64,000 nucleotides of DNA from CAYJFG01 sp051881695 (lineage in GTDB: Bacteria > Bacillota > Clostridia > Oscillospirales > Acutalibacteraceae), in the NCBI GenBank assembly GCA_051881695.1, contig JBJEQJ010000019.1, positions 51,778 through 115,777 of the forward strand, given 5' to 3'. The translations under genes and the position numbers were made by a program. The number at the start of each line of letters is the position of its first letter. Position 1 is the first letter of the stretch. Positions 41,729 through 49,699 of this stretch are shown here, one piece after another. The notes beneath the pieces are model-generated. The model was not told where the DNA came from and made no database searches. It saw nothing but the letters and a program-made list of their open reading frames with translations.

Positions 41729-43014
41729 ATAAGATAAAATCAATTTCAATATCTAAGCTTTTTAAGAATAATAAGTTTCTATTACTATTCTCTTTCGTTA
41801 TGGCATGCGTTTTGTGGCTGTTTTTTTCCCAAAACACAGGGGAGGCCTTCACCGCCACAATACACGATTTGCCCATAAGCATCGAGCTTAGCAAGGAAGC
41901 GCAGGAGGACGGACTTAAAATCTTCAGCGGAGGAGATACGCTGGCGTCTGTTATGATTTCAGGCAACAGAATTACGGTGGGTTCTGTTACAAAGGACGAT
42001 ATTCAGGTAGTAGCTCAGCAGGCGGCAAACACAATAACCGTTCCAAACACCTATAATCTTGAGCTTACGGCAAAGAAAAACGGCGTTAAGGCAGATTACG
42101 AAATATTAAGCGTTACCCCCTCAACCGTAAGCGTAGTTGTAGACAGACTGCGAGAAAAGGAATTAACCCTTACAGACTCAGTTTCCTACGATTATAAGGT
42201 TGATTCCACATATTACGCAGGTAAGCCTATATATTCAGTTGACAGGGTTACTGTTTCCGGTCCGCAGGCAGAGGTGAACAAGGTTTCACAGGTGGCGATA
42301 GAGGGCGGATTTACAGGAGATTTAAGCTCGTCGGCTTCCAAGGATTTCCAGCTAAAGCTTTATGATGAAACAGGTGTTGAGATTAAAAGCGAGCTATTAA
42401 CAACTAATGTTGAGAATAATTCAATTACTGTTACAATACCTGTAATGCCCAAAAAGGAAGTGCCTGTTCAGCTTCAATTTACAAATATACCGGATGGTAT
42501 AGATACCGACAGCTTTGCAAGCGTTGAGCCGGATAAAATTACAATAGCCGGACCGCAGGACACTATTTCCTCATTAAATGCCGTATCTATTCAGACTATA
42601 GACTTTTCGGAAATTACTCCTGAGTCTGATTCACTTACTCTGCCGATTGAGCTTCCCTCTGCCTGCATAAATATCAGCAATGCACACAACGCAAAGGTAA
42701 CGCTCAATTTATCGGGATATTCTCACAAAAGTATAGCTGTAAGTGATTTTAAGGTGAAAAATATTGAAAGCGGCTATGACGCTGTTGTTACAACATCTTC
42801 TATATTTGTTGATGTAATGGGTCCCGAAAATGTTATCGAAAGCCTTACAGCGGATAATTTACAGGCGACAATAGATTTAAGTAATATGGGTGCGGCGTTT
42901 GTCGGAACAACAGAAATACCTGTATCTGTTAAGCTTACAGGTGTTGAGCGTTGTTGGGTATACAACACGCAGAACAATACGGCGATAATTTCAGTAACAA
43001 AATCCGATGAGTAA
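41725..43014 (+). CDS. cdaR: CdaA regulatory protein CdaR (YbbR repeats)
   Basis: This 429-residue protein has one N-terminal membrane helix (about residues 17-36, FLLLFSFVMACVLWLFF) and extracellular YbbR-like repeats, about four. Repeated phrases such as VSGPQAEVNKV and IAGPQDTISSL show the repeat boundaries. CdaR regulates CdaA in Gram-positives. The glmM gene that usually follows in cdaA-cdaR-glmM is absent; a terminator and the convergent rex gene follow instead. Confidence 0.9.
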   Translation: MNKIKSISISKLFKNNKFLLLFSFVMACVLWLFFSQNTGEAFTATIHDLPISIELSKEAQEDGLKIFSGGDTLASVMISGNRITVGSVTKDDIQVVAQQAANTITVPNTYNLELTAKKNGVKADYEILSVTPSTVSVVVDRLREKELTLTDSVSYDYKVDSTYYAGKPIYSVDRVTVSGPQAEVNKVSQVAIEGGFTGDLSSSASKDFQLKLYDETGVEIKSELLTTNVENNSITVTIPVMPKKEVPVQLQFTNIPDGIDTDSFASVEPDKITIAGPQDTISSLNAVSIQTIDFSEITPESDSLTLPIELPSACINISNAHNAKVTLNLSGYSHKSIAVSDFKVKNIESGYDAVVTTSSIFVDVMGPENVIESLTADNLQATIDLSNMGAAFVGTTEIPVSVKLTGVERCWVYNTQNNTAIISVTKSDE

Positions 43015-43032
43015 TAACTAAAGAATAAAAAT

Positions 43033-43076
43033 AAAAACTGCGATATTTCCGGGAAAACGGAAGTACCGCAGTTTTT
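43033..43076. terminator. Bidirectional terminator between cdaR and rex
   Basis: Stem AAAAACTGCG/CGCAGTTTTT with an internal paired TTTCCG/CGGAA. T-tracts are available in both directions, matching the convergent genes. Confidence 0.88.
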
Positions 43077-43090
43077 GTGTGTTTAATAAA

Positions 43091-43744
43091 TCAAGTCTGC
43101 TGATCCTCAGTTTGCTTTTCGGTAATTCTGTAGCAAAGCGTCATAAGACTGTCAGACATATGCACATTTTCAACTACGACATCGCTGTAATTTATTGTAA
43201 AGTCATAGTGGCTGAAATTCCAGAAGCTTCTTATTCCGCAGTCATAAAGTGTTCGTGCAATCGGACCGACAGAATCTCTCGGTATGCAAAGCATAGCAAC
43301 CTCAGGAGCGTTTTTTCTGCAAAAGTCTTCAAGCCCTGCAATATCCATTACAGTTGTGCCCCTTAGCTTAGTGCCTATTATAGACTTGTTCTTGTCAAAT
43401 GCGCCTATAAGCTTAAAGCCCTGTTTTTCAAAAGACATATGTAGAGCGACGGCACGTCCTAAATTACCAACTCCGATAATAACAGACTTGTATTCGCTTT
43501 TAAGTCCAAGTATGTTTTCAATTTCATCATAGAGCTGTTCAATGCTGTATCCATAGCCCTGCTGACCAAAGCCGCCGAAGCAGTTAAAATCCTGCCTTAC
43601 CTGAGAAGCTGTCAGGTTCATTTTATCTGCAAGCTCCTTTGAGGAAATTCTCAGAACCCCCTGCTCTTTAAGCTCAGACAAAAACCTGTAATAGCGCGGC
43701 AAACGCCTGACTACAGACATAGAGATATTATCTCTTTTAGACAT
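43091..43744 (-). CDS. rex: Redox-sensing transcriptional repressor Rex
   Basis: This 217-residue repressor senses NADH/NAD+ and controls fermentative genes. The winged-helix DNA-binding domain is in the first 80 residues (RISSKELADKMNLTASQVRQDF, with GGFGQQGYGY). The Rossmann domain begins IIGVGNLGRA near residue 90. ATG 43744 has AGGTGG eight bases upstream; a GTG 12 bases earlier overlaps that site. It stands alone in minus orientation, after the convergent cdaR. I saw no clear Rex operator elsewhere in the window. Confidence 0.94.
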   Translation of the reverse strand: MSKRDNISMSVVRRLPRYYRFLSELKEQGVLRISSKELADKMNLTASQVRQDFNCFGGFGQQGYGYSIEQLYDEIENILGLKSEYKSVIIGVGNLGRAVALHMSFEKQGFKLIGAFDKNKSIIGTKLRGTTVMDIAGLEDFCRKNAPEVAMLCIPRDSVGPIARTLYDCGIRSFWNFSHYDFTINYSDVVVENVHMSDSLMTLCYRITEKQTEDQQT

Positions 43745-43895
43745 ATTTAATTCCACCTATCCGATAATTCTAAATCTGTTAATCCCTTTCAATTGCTGTA
43801 AGTTAGGATTGAACGGTAAACCCTGATTAAACTTTTTGATAGGGATAACCATAATCCTTCATAATATCTGATTATTAGCGATTAGCATAATATGA

Positions 43896-43934
43896 TAAAT
43901 CTAAAAAATACGGAACACATATTTTTTAGATTTA
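43896..43934. repeat. AT-rich 15-bp perfect inverted repeat
   Basis: TAAATCTAAAAAATA and its complement are separated by nine bases, between rex and icd. The T-run inside each arm could support termination on either strand. It lies upstream of rex, whose promoter was not resolved. Confidence 0.55.
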
Positions 43935-43948
43935 CCGTATTTCCGTTT

Positions 43949-43983
43949 AATAACTGCGGAGATAGTATCCCCGCAGTTATTTA
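43949..43983 (-). terminator. Terminator-like stem after icd
   Basis: AATAACTGCGG and CCGCAGTTATT form an 11-bp perfect stem with an 11-base loop, 31 bases past the icd stop on the minus strand. The T-tract is short. Confidence 0.65.
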
Positions 43984-44013
43984 TCGGTCAATATGAAATT
44001 TGTTAATTAAAAA

Positions 44014-45228
44014 TCATTTCATCATTTCGGCAAGACGCTTATTTATCTCTAACAAGAACTCCTCGGTATTTACCTTTTTCTTGTTTTCAAGCTTAGACAG
44101 TAAATATAAATCGCCTGTCATAACGCCGTCCTCAATAGTCTTAACAGTTGCCTTTTCAAGCTTATCTGCAAAATCACAAAGCTCTGGGGTGTTGTCAAGC
44201 TCGCCTCTTTTTCTTAAAGCACCGGTCCAAGCAAATAATGTTGCAACGCTGTTTGTAGAGGTTTCTTCTCCCTTTAAGTGCTTGTAATAATGCCTTTGAA
44301 CAGTGCCGTGAGCTGCTTCATATTCGTATACACCGTCAGGAGATACCAGAACGCTCGTCATCATTGCAAGACTGCCGAAGGCTGTTGCAATCATATCGGA
44401 CATTACATCGCCGTCATAGTTTTTACAAGCCCAGATGTAACCGCCCTCAGAACGGATAACTCTTGCAACTGCATCGTCAATAAGAGTATAGAAGTATTCA
44501 ATACCTGCCTGTGCAAATTTTTCCTTATATTCAGCGTCGAATATCTCGTTAAAAATATCCTTAAAGCGGTGGTCATACTTTTTGCTGATAGTATCCTTTG
44601 TTGCAAACCATATGTCCTGCTTAACGTCAAGCGCATAGTTAAAGCAGGAGCGTGCAAAGCTTTGAATACTGCCGTCTAAATTGTGCAGACCTTGGATAAT
44701 GCCGTCGCCTGCAAACTCGTGTATAAGCTCGCGGCTTTCATTTCCGTTTTCATCTGTTACGCAAAGCTCAGCCTTGCTGCCGCCTTTAACAACCATTTCT
44801 GTGTTTTTGTAAACATCTCCGTAGGCGTGACGTGCAATGCATATGGGCTTTTTCCATGTTGGAATAAAAGGGGTAATGCCTTTTACAAGAATAGGAGTTC
44901 TGAAAACCGTACCGTCTAAAATTGCACGAATTGTTCCGTTAGGAGATTTCCACATTTCCTTGAGATTATATTCTGTCATACGCTCTGCATTAGGAGTTAT
45001 TGTAGCGCACTTTACGGCAACGCCGTATTTTTTTGTTGCGTAAGCACTGTCAAATGTAACCTTGTCGTTTGTTTCGTTTCTGTACTCCAGACCAAGGTCG
45101 TAGTACTCTGTTTTCAGGTCAATATACGGTGTGAGCAAAATGTCCTTAATCATCTTCCAGATGATTCTTGTCATTTCGTCGCCGTCCATTTCAACCAGCG
45201 GTGTTTTCATTTTAATTTTCTCTGCCAA
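44014..45228 (-). CDS. icd: Isocitrate dehydrogenase, NADP-dependent type
   Basis: This 404-residue enzyme converts isocitrate to 2-oxoglutarate. The sequence (VEMDGDEMTRIIW, SPNGTIRAILDGTVFRTPI, NYDGDVMSDMIATAFGSLAMMTS, EAAHGTVQRHY) belongs to the dimeric eukaryote-like group rather than the E. coli type. It follows acn by about 100 bases on the same strand, so the pair provides 2-oxoglutarate for glutamate synthesis in an incomplete TCA cycle. Citrate synthase is not in the window. The start is TTG 45228 with AGGAG eight bases upstream; a GTG nine bases earlier is too close to it. Confidence 0.94.
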   Translation of the reverse strand: MAEKIKMKTPLVEMDGDEMTRIIWKMIKDILLTPYIDLKTEYYDLGLEYRNETNDKVTFDSAYATKKYGVAVKCATITPNAERMTEYNLKEMWKSPNGTIRAILDGTVFRTPILVKGITPFIPTWKKPICIARHAYGDVYKNTEMVVKGGSKAELCVTDENGNESRELIHEFAGDGIIQGLHNLDGSIQSFARSCFNYALDVKQDIWFATKDTISKKYDHRFKDIFNEIFDAEYKEKFAQAGIEYFYTLIDDAVARVIRSEGGYIWACKNYDGDVMSDMIATAFGSLAMMTSVLVSPDGVYEYEAAHGTVQRHYYKHLKGEETSTNSVATLFAWTGALRKRGELDNTPELCDFADKLEKATVKTIEDGVMTGDLYLLSKLENKKKVNTEEFLLEINKRLAEMMK

Positions 45229-45329
45229 CTGTATCACTCCTATAAAATTATATTGTCAGCGCCGCTTTACTGCCGCAGAAAGAATCAACGACAGTAAGGC
45301 AAACGCTAAAAAGTAAATCACACTTTATC

Positions 45330-47261
45330 TTAAGAATTTTCCTTAGTATAATTCAAAAGTCCTCCGGCTAAAATTATAGCTTTTGTTCTGTCTGTAAGCT
45401 CACATTTTGCAACAATTTCCCTGCCGGTAGTTTTGTTGGTGATTACTATGTCCTTTCCGTTTTCAACACAGGCTTTAACATCCGGCATTGATAGAATATC
45501 GCCCTGTGAAACAGCGTCGTAATCTTCCTCGTTTGCAAAGGTAAGCGGGAGAATACCTGCGTTAATCAGGTTACTTCTGTGAATACGTGCGAAGCTCTTA
45601 ACAAGCACTGCCTTAACGCCTAAATAAAGCGGAGCCAGTGCTGCGTGTTCTCTTGAAGAGCCTTGTCCGTAGTTTGCACCGCCTACAATTACACTTTTGC
45701 CGAGCTCCTTTGCACGTTTGGGGAATTCCTTGTCGCAAACTGTAAAGCAATGCTCCGAAATTGCAGGAATATTTGAACGAAGCGGCAGAATTTTTGCACC
45801 TGCCGGCATAATGTGGTCTGTTGTAATGTTGTCGCCGACCTTTAAAGCGCAGGGTGCTTCAATGCTTTCGGAAAGCGGGTGAGTAGTAGGGAAGGGCTTA
45901 ATGTTGGGCCCTCTGAGTACCTCTACGCTGTCCATATCCTCCTCCGGTGCAGGGGCTGCAACCATATTGTCGTTAATAAGGAAGCTGTTAGGCATTTCTA
46001 TTGCAGCAGCCTCGCCTAAGGTTCTTGCATCTGTGAATACGCCGGTCAGCGCAGACGCTGCGGCAGTTTCAGGACTTACAAGGTAAATTTGTCCGTCAGC
46101 AGTTCCGCTTCTTCCCTCAAAGTTTCTGTTAAAGGTTCTGAGCGAAACACCCTTTGAATTTGGAGATTGTCCCATACCTATACACGGTCCGCACGCACAT
46201 TCCAAAATTCTTGCGCCGGCTGCAATCAGATCTCCCAAGGCTCCGTTTAATGCAAGCATATTGTAAACCTGCTTTGAACCCGGAGCAATGGCAAGGCTTA
46301 CGCCCTCGTGTACCGTTTTACCTTTTAATATAGCGGCAACTCGCATAAGGTCTAAGTATGATGAGTTAGTACAAGAGCCGATGCAAACCTGATCAACTTT
46401 TTTAGGACCTATTTCCTCAATGGTTTTTACATTGTCCGGGCTGTGAGGACAAGCCGCCATCGGAACAAGTGTTGAAAGATTAATATCTATAATTTCGTCA
46501 TACTCAGCGTCTGCATCCGAGGAAAGCTCGCACCAGTCTTCCTCTCTGCCCTGAGCTTTTAAGAAGTCCTTTGTAACCTCATCAGAAGGGAATATTGAGG
46601 TTGTAGCGCCAAGCTCTGCTCCCATATTTGTAATTGTTGCACGCTCCGGAACTGTTAGCGTTTTAACGCCCTCGCCGGCATATTCAACAATTTTGCCTAC
46701 GCCGCCCTTAACAGACATTATTTTAAGCACCTGCAAAATTACATCCTTTGCAGAAACCCACGGAGAAAGCTTACCTGTAAGGTTTACCTTAACCATTTTA
46801 GGCATTGTAATATAGTAAGCGCCGCCGCCCATTGCAACTGCAACGTCAAGTCCGCCTGCGCCCATTGCCAGCATACCGATACCGCCGCCTGTCGGGGTGT
46901 GGCTGTCAGAGCCGATTAAGGTTTTGCCCGGTTTGCCAAAGCGCTCTAAATGTACCTGGTGACAAATTCCGTTGCCCGGACGAGAAAAATAAATGCCGTG
47001 TTTTTTTGCAACGGACTGAATGAAGCGGTGGTCATCAGCGTTTTCAAAGCCTGTCTGCAAGGTGTTGTGGTCAATGTACGCAACGCTTTTTTCTGTTTTT
47101 ACTCTGGGAACTCCCATAGCTTCAAACTCAAGATATGCCATAGTGCCTGTGGCGTCCTGTGTGAGAGTCTGATCAATTTTAAGACCGATGTCAGTACCTA
47201 CGGTCATTTCTCCGCTGAGCAGATGATTTTTGATTATCTTTTGTGCAATAGTTAAACCCAT
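45330..47261 (-). CDS. acn: Aconitate hydratase
   Basis: This 643-residue iron-sulfur enzyme interconverts citrate and isocitrate. The cluster ligands are CIGSCTNSS and, about 60 residues on, ACGPCIG. The early signature is SDSHTPTGGGIG and the C-terminal swivel domain holds NYGQGSSREHAAL. At about 640 residues it is the short form typical of anaerobes, smaller than the 880-900 residue AcnA. AAGGAGGAG precedes the ATG. An unusual inverted repeat lies upstream at 47301-47341. Confidence 0.95.
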   Translation of the reverse strand: MGLTIAQKIIKNHLLSGEMTVGTDIGLKIDQTLTQDATGTMAYLEFEAMGVPRVKTEKSVAYIDHNTLQTGFENADDHRFIQSVAKKHGIYFSRPGNGICHQVHLERFGKPGKTLIGSDSHTPTGGGIGMLAMGAGGLDVAVAMGGGAYYITMPKMVKVNLTGKLSPWVSAKDVILQVLKIMSVKGGVGKIVEYAGEGVKTLTVPERATITNMGAELGATTSIFPSDEVTKDFLKAQGREEDWCELSSDADAEYDEIIDINLSTLVPMAACPHSPDNVKTIEEIGPKKVDQVCIGSCTNSSYLDLMRVAAILKGKTVHEGVSLAIAPGSKQVYNMLALNGALGDLIAAGARILECACGPCIGMGQSPNSKGVSLRTFNRNFEGRSGTADGQIYLVSPETAAASALTGVFTDARTLGEAAAIEMPNSFLINDNMVAAPAPEEDMDSVEVLRGPNIKPFPTTHPLSESIEAPCALKVGDNITTDHIMPAGAKILPLRSNIPAISEHCFTVCDKEFPKRAKELGKSVIVGGANYGQGSSREHAALAPLYLGVKAVLVKSFARIHRSNLINAGILPLTFANEEDYDAVSQGDILSMPDVKACVENGKDIVITNKTTGREIVAKCELTDRTKAIILAGGLLNYTKENS

Positions 47262-47300
47262 TGATAATCTCCTCCTTCTTTTAACTTTTACTCCGGAAAA

Positions 47301-47341
47301 ATTAACGAATAATAATTTATGCGTATTTTACGTTCGTTAAT
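47301..47341. repeat. ATTAACGAA inverted repeat upstream of acn
   Basis: ATTAACGAA and TTCGTTAAT, a perfect 9-base pair, are 23 bases apart between the acn start and its likely promoter. A further TTAACGAA lies at 47497-47504. The layout suggests an operator for a regulator of acn-icd. The regulator is not identified. Confidence 0.5.
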
Positions 47342-47354
47342 TCTTTAACTATTA

Positions 47355-47384
47355 TATTATCCTTTAAAACAGGAAAAAAGTCAA
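47355..47384 (-). promoter_or_regulatory. Possible acn-icd promoter
   Basis: On the minus strand TTGACT, 18 bases and ATAATA. This places transcription start just upstream of the ATTAACGAA repeat. Confidence 0.4.
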
Positions 47385-47527
47385 TATTATAGACGAATTA
47401 ATATAGGTTATCGCAATGAAAACAAAAATATTTTCCACTTGATATTCTTTTATGTATATGAATGTAATAATAAAATTCCTGAAAACCATCAGTTTATTAA
47501 CGAAATGGTAAAAAATTCTTAATGATA

Positions 47528-47556
47528 TGGACATAAACGGAGAATTCTTATATAAT
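47528..47556 (+). promoter_or_regulatory. Sigma-A promoter for the zinc-ribbon membrane protein
   Basis: TGGACA, 17 bases, perfect TATAAT. The leader up to the ATG at 47659 is about 95 bases and holds a stem-loop at 47607-47633. The 397-base intergenic region otherwise contains only the acn control elements. Confidence 0.65.
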
Positions 47557-47606
47557 GATTGTGTAAGACAACTTATGCTTTTGCCTTTGACTTAGCATTA
47601 GCTGGC

Positions 47607-47633
47607 TTATTTTACTGATTAACAGTAAAATAA
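47607..47633 (+). promoter_or_regulatory. Stem-loop just before a ribosome site
   Basis: TTATTTTACTG and its exact complement CAGTAAAATAA enclose ATTAA. The stem ends about 12 bases before the GGAGGAAG site of the next gene. It could influence translation or transcript stability. Confidence 0.5.
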
Positions 47634-47658
47634 AATGTACATTAATGGAGGAAGAAAA

Positions 47659-48171
47659 ATGATTACATGTCCAAAATGCAATAGGAATTGCGAAGACAAC
47701 GAGAAGTTTTGCGCCGCTTGCGGAGCTGACTTAACAACAGCAGGAGCTCAGGCGCCCCAGAGTAATGCTGCTCAGCCACAGCAGACAAACGCAAACGCAA
47801 ACACAAATGCGTTTGAAAACATAGTTAATACAGCTGACACAACAGCAGAGTTTGACCCGGCAGATATCGCAAAGAATAAGGGTATTTCAGTACTTTCATA
47901 CTTTGGAATTCTTTTCCTTGTTCCGCTGCTTGCAGCAAAGGATTCAAAATTTGCTCGTTTCCATGCTAACCAAGGTCTGGTATTGTTTATTGCTGATATT
48001 ATTTTATATGTTGTCAGCATAATACTTGGCTACATTCCTTTTATCGGCGGTATTCTTTCTGCGCTTCTTTCAGTAGCAATTTTAGTTCTTGTGATTTTAG
48101 GAATTGTAAACGCTGCACAGGGAAAAGCAAAGGAATTGCCTTTAATCGGCAGCATTAAGCTTATAAAATAA
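47659..48171 (+). CDS. Zinc-ribbon plus DUF4870-like membrane protein
   Basis: This 170-residue protein has an N-terminal zinc ribbon (CPKCNRNCEDNEKFCAACG, residues 4-22), a low-complexity Ala/Gln/Asn linker to about residue 55, and a membrane part with three helices (about 72-95, 105-130 and 138-158). FARFHANQGLVLFI is typical of the DUF4870 family. Function unknown; such proteins are common in clostridia. ATG 47659 has TGGAGGAAG upstream. A terminator follows. Confidence 0.8.
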   Translation: MITCPKCNRNCEDNEKFCAACGADLTTAGAQAPQSNAAQPQQTNANANTNAFENIVNTADTTAEFDPADIAKNKGISVLSYFGILFLVPLLAAKDSKFARFHANQGLVLFIADIILYVVSIILGYIPFIGGILSALLSVAILVLVILGIVNAAQGKAKELPLIGSIKLIK

Positions 48172-48199
48172 TCTTTGTTTTACTAATAAAAAACATAAA

Positions 48200-48236
48200 A
48201 CGGAGCTGCTTCACTTTTACGGTGAAACAGCTCCGT
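48200..48236. terminator. Stem-loop between convergent genes
   Basis: ACGGAGCTG-CTTCAC pairs with GTGAAA-CAGCTCCGT around a short loop. It lies between the zinc-ribbon gene and the convergent TSCPD gene; on the minus strand the stem runs into TTTTATGTTTTTT. Confidence 0.8.
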
Positions 48237-48258
48237 TGCTGTTTGTATGGCTTTTGAT

Positions 48259-48510
48259 TTAAAATTCTTCAAGATATGCTTCAAGCGCTCTTGCAAGCTG
48301 GTCGGGGCAGGAGGTTCCTCTGCCGCCGCAGTCAATACCCTTGCAGCGTTTAATAATTTCCTGTGCCTCCATACCCTCGCAAAGCGACGCTATACCTTTG
48401 CCGTTGCCGTTGCAGCCGCCGGTAAAGGATAAAGACTTAACTTTAGTCCCGTCCATATCAAGCGTAATAGCTCTTGAGCAAGTTCCTGTAGGTCTGTAGC
48501 TGAATATCAT
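48259..48510 (-). CDS. TSCPD-domain protein (TIGR03905 type)
   Basis: This 83-residue protein is a stand-alone TSCPD domain, a small cysteine-rich module also found at the end of some class II ribonucleotide reductases. Visible cysteines are in GTCSRAI, GGCNGN, SLCEGM, KRCKGIDCGGRGTSCPDQLA. Function unknown. Its start overlaps the end of the PHP gene by four bases, so translation is coupled. Confidence 0.85.
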   Translation of the reverse strand: MIFSYRPTGTCSRAITLDMDGTKVKSLSFTGGCNGNGKGIASLCEGMEAQEIIKRCKGIDCGGRGTSCPDQLARALEAYLEEF

Positions 48511-49340
48511 ATTATGTCGGCTCCTTTCTTTTTTAACCGTGCAAGCTGGTCATCCGGTGTTGTACAAGTGCCTATTGGATTAACCATGCTTGTGCAGCCG
48601 CCGTGAAAATCTGTGCCGCCGGTCATTATCAAATCATACTGCTTAGCAATACCGGTAAGCAGCTGCTCGTCGCCGTCCTTTGCTCTGGGGTAGTATACCT
48701 CAACGCCGTCAAGTCCTTTCTGAGCAAGCTCAGGCAAAAGCTCGTAGGAATCATATACTCCGGGGTGAGCCAAAACAGATACCCCCCCGGCGCTCTTGAT
48801 TTCCTGCAATACCTCGTAAACATCGGGATACTCAATATTTGTTCTTGCAAGTCCGTATTTATGATGGAACAGCTTTTTATATAAATCTCCGTACACCTTG
48901 TCGGTATATCCGGCGTCAACAAGCGTCTGCATTATATGCTGTTTATAAAGGCTCGAGCTGCCCTTTGCTCTTACGGCTACCATTTCAGGTGTAATAGGAT
49001 ACATACGCATTACCTTTTGAAGCGCTATTGTAACTGCTTTTTGTCTGTCCTTTAGTATTTTGCTGAACATTCCCTCAAGCCTGTTCGGATACTTACACAT
49101 ATAACATAAAATATGTACAAGTCTGCCTCTCTTATTATCAAAGGCAGATACCTCCGCACCGTGAATAACCTCAACGCCGTACCGTTCACCGAAAATTCTC
49201 GCTCTTGTTGTTCCGGCAAAGGTATCATGATCTGTAATTGCTATTGTATCAAGTCCCTTGTTTTTTGCAAGTAAAACAAGCTCGTTTATTGCAACACTTC
49301 CGTCAGAAATTTTAGTATGGCAGTGTAAATCCGCACTCAA
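48507..49340 (-). CDS. PHP-domain phosphoesterase
   Basis: This 277-residue protein has the PHP metal sites: DLHCHTKISDGS (residues 4-15), ITDHDTFAG (about 35-43), VLAHPGVYDS and GGTDFHGG near the C-terminus. It resembles the YciV/TrpH-like group, some of which hydrolyse 3',5'-bisphosphonucleotides or RNA ends; the actual substrate is not shown. The start is TTG with GGAGG eight bases upstream. It is the first gene of a two-gene minus-strand unit with the TSCPD protein. Confidence 0.85.
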   Translation of the reverse strand: MSADLHCHTKISDGSVAINELVLLAKNKGLDTIAITDHDTFAGTTRARIFGERYGVEVIHGAEVSAFDNKRGRLVHILCYMCKYPNRLEGMFSKILKDRQKAVTIALQKVMRMYPITPEMVAVRAKGSSSLYKQHIMQTLVDAGYTDKVYGDLYKKLFHHKYGLARTNIEYPDVYEVLQEIKSAGGVSVLAHPGVYDSYELLPELAQKGLDGVEVYYPRAKDGDEQLLTGIAKQYDLIMTGGTDFHGGCTSMVNPIGTCTTPDDQLARLKKKGADII

Positions 49341-49400
49341 AAGAAATCCTCCCCAAAACTGAAAAATCAGCCGTTAACAAAGCTTCATTCAAAGAGAAAA

Positions 49401-49421
49401 CCGTACATAAAATATGTACGG
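49401..49421. repeat. Small hairpin upstream of the PHP gene
   Basis: CCGTACATA and TATGTACGG surround three A. It lies in the 359-base divergent region between the PHP gene and uvrB, which otherwise holds AT-rich promoter-like DNA and no credible gene. Confidence 0.4.
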
Positions 49422-49615
49422 GAACAAGCCTGAAAGCCTAATTATATACAGTATAAAATGTTAATTCTTGTCAATATTTATGCTATAATAAGTATACCGC
49501 AAAGAGAATTTTTTGTCAATGACAAACCAAATAAAAGAAAAACCTTAGCAGTGCGCCTGCTTTTGTTCATTTTGCCGCAACTGCGTTTATACTTCTGTAC
49601 TTTTGAAAAAATATA

Positions 49616-49624
49616 TGGTATACT
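49616..49624 (+). promoter_or_regulatory. Extended -10 candidate for uvrB
   Basis: TGGTATACT is a good extended -10, 75 bases before the uvrB ATG. Another, TGCTATAAT, is at 49481-49489. Neither has a strong -35, and no LexA box was seen. Confidence 0.4.
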
Positions 49625-49699
49625 AATCAAGAATGTAATTCTTTACAGCGAAAATTTACAAAGCGCACAGCGCCGTTTTATAAGTACAGGTGATAACAT

